Of a stretch of DNA of 49,068 nt, positions 44,447 to 49,068 are shown piece after piece (the stretch's first letter is position 1; each line of letters starts with the position of its first letter). A program made the translations under genes and the position numbers. Under the pieces are notes generated by a model that worked only from the letters and a program-made list of their open reading frames with translations, was not told the DNA's origin and did no database searches. The stretch comes from JBCCTX01 sp964468435 (lineage in GTDB: Bacteria > Bacteroidota > Bacteroidia > J057), in contig CAYXVE010000040.1 in the NCBI GenBank assembly GCA_964468435.1, positions 1-49,068 of the forward strand, given 5' to 3'.

Positions 44447-46510
44447 TCATGAAGTAGTCCTGTTTGTAAACAACGTAATCAATTTTGTAGACCAGTCTTC
44501 TCTGGGGGGTGTATCCTGAGGATCGGGAACCAGTAGTGTACGTGTATCGGTACCTCTTAATGGGGAAATCAAGGGATGAGGAAGATGACTGAGATACATG
44601 ATCATGGGATCAAATTCAGAAGTACTCATTAGGAGTTTAATATAGTCTTTGGAATGATCCCAGTTAAAGTCATTAATGTACTTGCTGTGTTTCACGGTTA
44701 TATAATTGCCGTCGGCAGCTTCTGCACTTTCTCCAGTATTGAGCCACGCCCCACGGGTGGGTAGCAGCGTAGGGAGAGATGCAAAGTCCATAGACATGTA
44801 AACCAGGCTACAATATAGAGGCTGTGAATGATGGTTGGTGATTTTGATGCGAAATTTAGTAATGGAGTGATCGAAATTGTCTTTCATATTGAAGTCTATT
44901 TCCACCTGCTCAGCTTCGAGTTTGAGTTCTTTTTCTGAATTATCGGGCTGCAACTGAAAGATCTGAACTTCTACAGGGTACATCTCGATACCATGGGGGG
45001 GATTATCGTGTAACCTAGTTTTGGGATGATTAAGTTGATGAATAAAGTTCCACCGGGAAATATGCAGTAAGTAATTGTATGCCAATTCCATACTGATGGG
45101 TTGGTACTCGAATATTTGCTCTACCAGGGGTTTATTATCAAAGGGATATGTAATGATCAGTTGTTCGTCTTTGCCTCGTAACACATAATCGGCAAGCTCT
45201 TCCGTGTCGATCAGGCTTATGGCAGGGTTTATACCCTTTGGGGTTTTCTCATCATACTTTTTCTTAAAATTGCTAACTGCTTCTTCATCTCCTGTCAGAA
45301 ATATAGGAATGGGTTGATAGGCTACCCCTTCAACATATCCTTTGTAAATGCCCGTTTTTTCAGGAGCATTTCCGTCATATTCGATTTGGCAATATCCTGG
45401 AAAAACCTTGACGACCCTTGCAGAGTAGGTTGTTGTGTCTTTGTCTTCGTCTTTGGCTTTTACTTTTACGGGAGTTGGGTCTTCCTCGGTGTTGACTGGA
45501 ATGCCGTGTATTGCTCCCAGGTCAATGGTCCATCCAGTAGCTTGGTTGTAAGTAACCTTACAATATGCGGGTCTTCTTCCTGGTGTTCCCTTCAAAAATG
45601 TACTATAGATCTCATTGGGATTTTTATTGCTGGCATAAATTTGAGGTGTCTGAGGTTTTGTCTTCATATCTCGCATTATACTGGTAGCCCGCTTTCGAAG
45701 TTCATAATAGCTCAGACCAGCGGAAATCTTATTGAGAATATCGAGTATAGTGATCGTAAAATATCCACCTATGCTACCATCATCTCTACGAGCTTCCCAG
45801 GCTTCCTCTATGTTACGACAGGCAGCCATATGAATGTGATCGGCTTCGGGAAAGAATTTATCCAGGATTACCTGATCATTTGAGAGAGATTGAAGTGAAA
45901 TTTCGTCGCTGAAAATGAATCCTTCATAAGGTCTTTCTGATAATGCCTGTGGAGTTGCCAGTCTTGATGTCAATTCATTTACATCTATAAGTTCTCCAGT
46001 GATAGGTTGGCCACCCTCCAGATTCCGGGTATTGCCGCCGGAATGACAGCAGTCTGTAATGAATACTACATGGGCATTTTTTCCTGCTGTATACTTGTAT
46101 AGCAAGTATCTCAGTTCTTTGTCAGATAAAGTAGATCCCTCACCCTGGGGTCCGCTACGGGGTTGGGTGTCATAGCAAACCAGGGTAGCCAGGCATCCAT
46201 CGGGTTCTACCCGTAGAAAGGCTGGCACATTTGTCTTTTCCCGCACTCCGTGGCCAGCAAAATAAAACAGGATAACATCACCCGGCTGTACTGCTTCAAA
46301 ATTTGTGGAAAACGCTTTGACAATATTGGCTTTGGTAGGTTTTTCAGCCCCATCACTAGTAAGGATTTTTAGTGAAAGTTGAAATTCTTTCTGAGTTTTG
46401 AGAAAGGATTCAATAGACCGTACGTCCTGGATGCAACCAGCCAAGGGTCTTACAGATTCATAGGTGTCGATACCTATAAGCAAGGCATGAAGGGTGCGGG
46501 TTGTAGCCAT
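44447..46510 (-). CDS. Metacaspase-like (peptidase C14) protein with a long C-terminal region
   Basis: This 687-residue protein has an N-terminal caspase-fold domain (1-290). The catalytic dyad is intact: His87 in YFAGHG and Cys155 in TDCCHSGG. Substrate-pocket and fold segments include LLIGIDTY and AACRNIEEAWE. There is no signal peptide, so the protein is cytoplasmic. The C-terminal 390 residues are beta-rich, including ITKFRIKITNHHSQPLYCSL, and may sense or bind a partner. Type I-like bacterial caspases serve in cell death, anti-phage defence or proteolysis; no defence partner is adjacent here. Confidence 0.85.
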   Translation of the reverse strand: MATTRTLHALLIGIDTYESVRPLAGCIQDVRSIESFLKTQKEFQLSLKILTSDGAEKPTKANIVKAFSTNFEAVQPGDVILFYFAGHGVREKTNVPAFLRVEPDGCLATLVCYDTQPRSGPQGEGSTLSDKELRYLLYKYTAGKNAHVVFITDCCHSGGNTRNLEGGQPITGELIDVNELTSRLATPQALSERPYEGFIFSDEISLQSLSNDQVILDKFFPEADHIHMAACRNIEEAWEARRDDGSIGGYFTITILDILNKISAGLSYYELRKRATSIMRDMKTKPQTPQIYASNKNPNEIYSTFLKGTPGRRPAYCKVTYNQATGWTIDLGAIHGIPVNTEEDPTPVKVKAKDEDKDTTTYSARVVKVFPGYCQIEYDGNAPEKTGIYKGYVEGVAYQPIPIFLTGDEEAVSNFKKKYDEKTPKGINPAISLIDTEELADYVLRGKDEQLIITYPFDNKPLVEQIFEYQPISMELAYNYLLHISRWNFIHQLNHPKTRLHDNPPHGIEMYPVEVQIFQLQPDNSEKELKLEAEQVEIDFNMKDNFDHSITKFRIKITNHHSQPLYCSLVYMSMDFASLPTLLPTRGAWLNTGESAEAADGNYITVKHSKYINDFNWDHSKDYIKLLMSTSEFDPMIMYLSHLPHPLISPLRGTDTRTLLVPDPQDTPPREDWSTKLITLFTNRTTS

Positions 46511-46610
46511 GATAAATGTAGTGAAAATTTATAATATTCTAATGCAATGAATATTAGGAAAGTATTTACTTTTTTCCAAACACAGCATCAACCAGTTAGG
46601 ATATAAATAT

Positions 46611-47687
46611 TTAAATAACAGCAGATTCCAGTAACCTTATAGAATGATTGTCGGCATTGAACTCCGCAGGAATACCATAGGGTAGTATCCCATTATGGGA
46701 AATATGACCAAAGGGCATTCCCAAAACGATCGGAATATTCAATGACTTTGAGCGATCCATGATGACTTCCTTCAGAGACAATGAGTCTGGAAAGTCGGGA
46801 TCATCTTTTTCAAATTCGCAATCTACAAAGGTACCATAGGCTATTCCATTAGCCTCCTGCAGTTTTCCAGAGAGCGACAACTGTGTCAACATCCGGTCTA
46901 TACGGTAAGGAGCCTCGCCTATATCTTCCAGAAAAACGATTTTACCTTTAAAATCCAGTTCATATGGAGTACCCATCAGGGTACTGATCAAAGTGAGGTT
47001 ACCACCTACCAGTTCTCCCTGCGCTGTACCACCCTGTATTGTAAGAGGCTGGGGCTGGGTAATGGAATCCTCTTCTGTCATTTCCAGCAACGGATCCTTT
47101 CCAGATAGGATATAGTTGTCTGAAGCAGACAGTAATAGTCGCTCATATTGTTGTCTACTAAAATCAGTGTAGGTAGAATCTCCATTAGGTCCGTGAAAAC
47201 ATACCAGACCAGCCTGAGTATAAATGCCCATGTGTAAGGCAGTAATATCGCTATAGCCTACGATAACTTTGGGATTGTTGCGGATGAGATCATAATTGAG
47301 CATTGAGAGTATTCGTCCAGCTCCATACCCTCCTCTGGCGCATACGATTCCGTCTATATCTTCATTCTCAAACATGTTGTGCAGGTCTACTAGGCGTTGC
47401 TCGTCAGTACCGGCCAGAAATCCCTTTTTGACGCGGATATTGTCTGTGTAGTGAGTCTTGAACCCCAGGTTTTCCATGTTTATTAATGTTTTTTCAAAAT
47501 TATCCCTGGAAATAGAGCTGGAAGGGGTAATCAACCCAATGGTATCTCCTTTTTGCAGTGCACGTGGTTTAATCAGGGATTGATTATACATCTTGGCGTT
47601 GCGAATTGTTTTGCCATAAAATATAGAAGAGGACAACGCAAAAGCGGATATTGTTGTTCCTTTTTGTAGAAAATTGCGACGAAGCAT
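46611..47687 (-). CDS. LD-carboxypeptidase (peptidase S66), Tat-like signal
   Basis: This 358-residue protein has a twin-arginine-like leader (MLRRNFLQKGTTISAFALSS) and an S66 domain. Catalytic-serine and fold segments are IGLITPSSSI, IVCARGGYGAGRIL, VIVGYSDITALHMGIY, FHGPNGDST, GELVGGNLTLISTLMGTP, VFLEDIGEAPYRIDR and VLGMPFGHISHN. LdcA enzymes remove D-alanine from peptidoglycan tetrapeptides; MccF relatives cleave microcins. Tat export would be unusual for the cytoplasmic recycling type. Confidence 0.85.
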   Translation of the reverse strand: MLRRNFLQKGTTISAFALSSSIFYGKTIRNAKMYNQSLIKPRALQKGDTIGLITPSSSISRDNFEKTLINMENLGFKTHYTDNIRVKKGFLAGTDEQRLVDLHNMFENEDIDGIVCARGGYGAGRILSMLNYDLIRNNPKVIVGYSDITALHMGIYTQAGLVCFHGPNGDSTYTDFSRQQYERLLLSASDNYILSGKDPLLEMTEEDSITQPQPLTIQGGTAQGELVGGNLTLISTLMGTPYELDFKGKIVFLEDIGEAPYRIDRMLTQLSLSGKLQEANGIAYGTFVDCEFEKDDPDFPDSLSLKEVIMDRSKSLNIPIVLGMPFGHISHNGILPYGIPAEFNADNHSIRLLESAVI

Positions 47688-47834
47688 GTTATGTTTTTGG
47701 GTGCATTTGTTAGTGGAATAGAATAATAGTCAGAATTCCCCAACCAGTATTAGGCAACCTCATTGTTAGACCTATATTCCCCCTGAGTAAGATATAACTT
47801 ACCATAAAATCATATTACCATTCAACTATGTTCT

Positions 47835-48824
47835 CTAAGAACTTTCTTCTCTGTCAAATAGGGACTCTATAAAAGCTTGAGGATCAAATACTTGCAAGTC
47901 TTCTATGCCTTCTCCTACACCGATATACTTTACGGGAATCTTAAACTGATCGGTAATACCGATCACTACACCGCCTTTGGCTGTTCCGTCTAGTTTAGTT
48001 AGAGCAAGGGCATTGACCTGGGTAGCTTTGGTGAAGGCATCTGCCTGAATAATTGCATTCTGACCAGTAGAAGCATCCAAAACCAGCAATACTTCATGTG
48101 GTGTTTCGGGAACCAGCTTGGACATGGATCGCTTGATCTTGGAAAGCTCATTCATCAGATTGATTTTGTTATGCAATCTTCCAGCAGTATCCACAATAAC
48201 TACATCCGCCGCTTGCTCAATACCTCTTTTGACGGTATCATAGGCTACTGCTGCGGGATCGGTATGCATTCCTTTGGAGATCATTTCTACGCCTACTCTT
48301 TCCGACCATCTACTCAATTGATCTACTGCTGCAGCCCTGAAGGTATCTCCAGCTCCCAGTAGTACCTTTTTGCCTTGCTGTTTGAATCTATAGGCCAGTT
48401 TCCCGATGGTAGTAGTCTTACCAACACCATTTACGCCAACAACCATGATCACATAAGGAATTTTTTGTCCATTATGAACGGGTATTTTAGGTATGACAAA
48501 ATCTTCAGGAGTCTCTTCGTCATAACTTTCCAGCATGAGTTGAAGAATTTCATCCTTAAGCAGAAAATTTAGTTCATGAGCATTAGTATATTTATCACGG
48601 GCCGCCCGGTCATTAATGCGTTCGATGATTTTAATCGTTGTTTTGACGCCTACATCACTTTCGATTAGTACTTCTTCCAGTTCGTCGAGTACATCATCAT
48701 CTACTTTACTTTTCCCAACTAAGGCCTTTCCTAGCCGTGAGAAAAACCCTTTTTTGGTCTTTTCCAGGCCTTTGTCCAGCTTTTCCTGGTTTTCCTTTTT
48801 CTTAAAAAAACTTTTCAGTGCCAT
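47835..48824 (-). CDS. ftsY: Signal recognition particle receptor FtsY
   Basis: This 329-residue SRP-receptor GTPase docks ribosome-SRP complexes at the membrane. It has a short basic N-terminal part (KKKENQEKLDKGLEKTKKGF), the N domain helical bundle, and the G domain. G motifs are VVGVNGVGKTTTIGKL, GDTFRAAAVDQL, DTAGRLHNK and TKLDGTAKGG, ending in GVGEGIEDLQVFDP. The acidic N-terminal A domain of E. coli FtsY is lacking, which is usual in Bacteroidota. Confidence 0.97.
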   Translation of the reverse strand: MALKSFFKKKENQEKLDKGLEKTKKGFFSRLGKALVGKSKVDDDVLDELEEVLIESDVGVKTTIKIIERINDRAARDKYTNAHELNFLLKDEILQLMLESYDEETPEDFVIPKIPVHNGQKIPYVIMVVGVNGVGKTTTIGKLAYRFKQQGKKVLLGAGDTFRAAAVDQLSRWSERVGVEMISKGMHTDPAAVAYDTVKRGIEQAADVVIVDTAGRLHNKINLMNELSKIKRSMSKLVPETPHEVLLVLDASTGQNAIIQADAFTKATQVNALALTKLDGTAKGGVVIGITDQFKIPVKYIGVGEGIEDLQVFDPQAFIESLFDREESS

Positions 48825-48990
48825 TCTAGATCCTACAATTGGAGATTAATCCCAAAATATACGAAAAGCTAGATAATTAACACAGTTTGGGCGGTAAGAC
48901 TGTGTAATTTATGAAATTTGTTATTCCCTACGCCAGTATAATTCACGTTGGAGGATTGTCAATCTCAGAACGATGGCGTGCACTACAGCA

Positions 48991-49068
48991 AGATGCTGGC
49001 GGACGCCCCCTTAGAGGATGGTGGACACCCCCTTAGACGATGGTGGGAGTTTGCAACTTCCGCCATCC
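48991..49068. repeat. REP-like hairpin repeat, right copy with an extra unit
   Basis: Three GATG-led units start at 48992, 49017 and 49039. The first two each carry CCCCCTTAGA (49006-49015 and 49028-49037); the third is the hairpin (49039-49067) with 13-bp arms and a TGC loop. The last 24 bases equal the end of the left copy, and the window stops exactly at the end of this unit. It lies upstream of ftsY. Confidence 0.7.

Noticed and set aside
45314..45883. A 189-codon plus-strand open frame opposite the metacaspase
   Set aside because: Hydrophobic, phenylalanine-rich translation typical of an antisense shadow of an acidic gene.

Overview
The window reads as a chromosomal piece of a Bacteroidota bacterium, probably a Cytophagales- or Saprospirales-like marine or soil lineage. 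The evidence is a type IX secretion (T9SS) C-terminal sorting domain, a GWxTD protein, a five-repeat DUF349 protein, a fused RibBA, a long lysyl-tRNA synthetase with a C-terminal extension, an ECF sigma/anti-sigma/CpxP-like triad, and many single-gene units with weak ribosome-binding sites. Most of the DNA is moderately AT-rich: hand-counted lines near 3.0 and 32.0 kb give 40% GC. The C-terminal half of the first gene is clearly richer, at 55-63% in the lines counted. No rRNA, tRNA, CRISPR array, transposase or prophage gene was recognised. Both ends of the window lie inside copies of the same hairpin-forming, REP-like repeat, so the ends look like repeat-induced contig breaks.

Layout. 0-4.6 kb: exported vanadium-haloperoxidase-like protein, GWxTD protein and WbqC-like protein. 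4.7-11.3 kb: housekeeping genes ribBA, tatD-like, lysS and the DUF349 protein. 11.4-14.4 kb: rodA and a short 2-isopropylmalate synthase behind a long structured leader. 14.4-20.1 kb: a phosphotransferase-fold kinase, the envelope-stress sigma module, a lipoprotein nuclease/phosphatase and a membrane J-protein. 20.1-25.3 kb: a translationally coupled minus-strand operon sucA - lysine-ketoglutarate reductase - THUMP RNA methyltransferase. 25.4-30 kb: a frameshifted beta-barrel gene, a CaCA antiporter, a SPOR protein, a small lipoprotein, a sulfatase-modifying-factor-like protein and YceI. 30-35.8 kb: a plus-strand block of mostly Tat-exported sugar enzymes (two Gfo/Idh/MocA oxidoreductases, two hydroxypyruvate-isomerase-like TIM barrels) plus ApbE. 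35.8-41.9 kb: a PorE-like beta-propeller protein ending in a von Willebrand A domain, a small membrane partner, a decayed gene, a lipoprotein and poorly characterised genes. 41.9-48.8 kb: a third Tat Gfo/Idh/MocA protein, fmt, a metacaspase-like protein, a Tat-exported LD-carboxypeptidase and ftsY.

The best candidate for an undescribed system is the 30.0-35.8 kb block. It encodes what looks like a periplasmic sugar oxidation/isomerisation route using cofactor-carrying Gfo/Idh/MocA enzymes, one of them close to glucose-fructose oxidoreductase in motif order, with exported sugar isomerases and a flavin transferase that may link it to extracytoplasmic electron transfer. Second is the PD40 - carboxypeptidase-regulatory - vWA protein, which looks like the T9SS protein PorE with its OmpA domain replaced. 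Third is the coupling of lysine-ketoglutarate reductase to sucA. All functions here are inferred from motifs read by eye; no database search was run.
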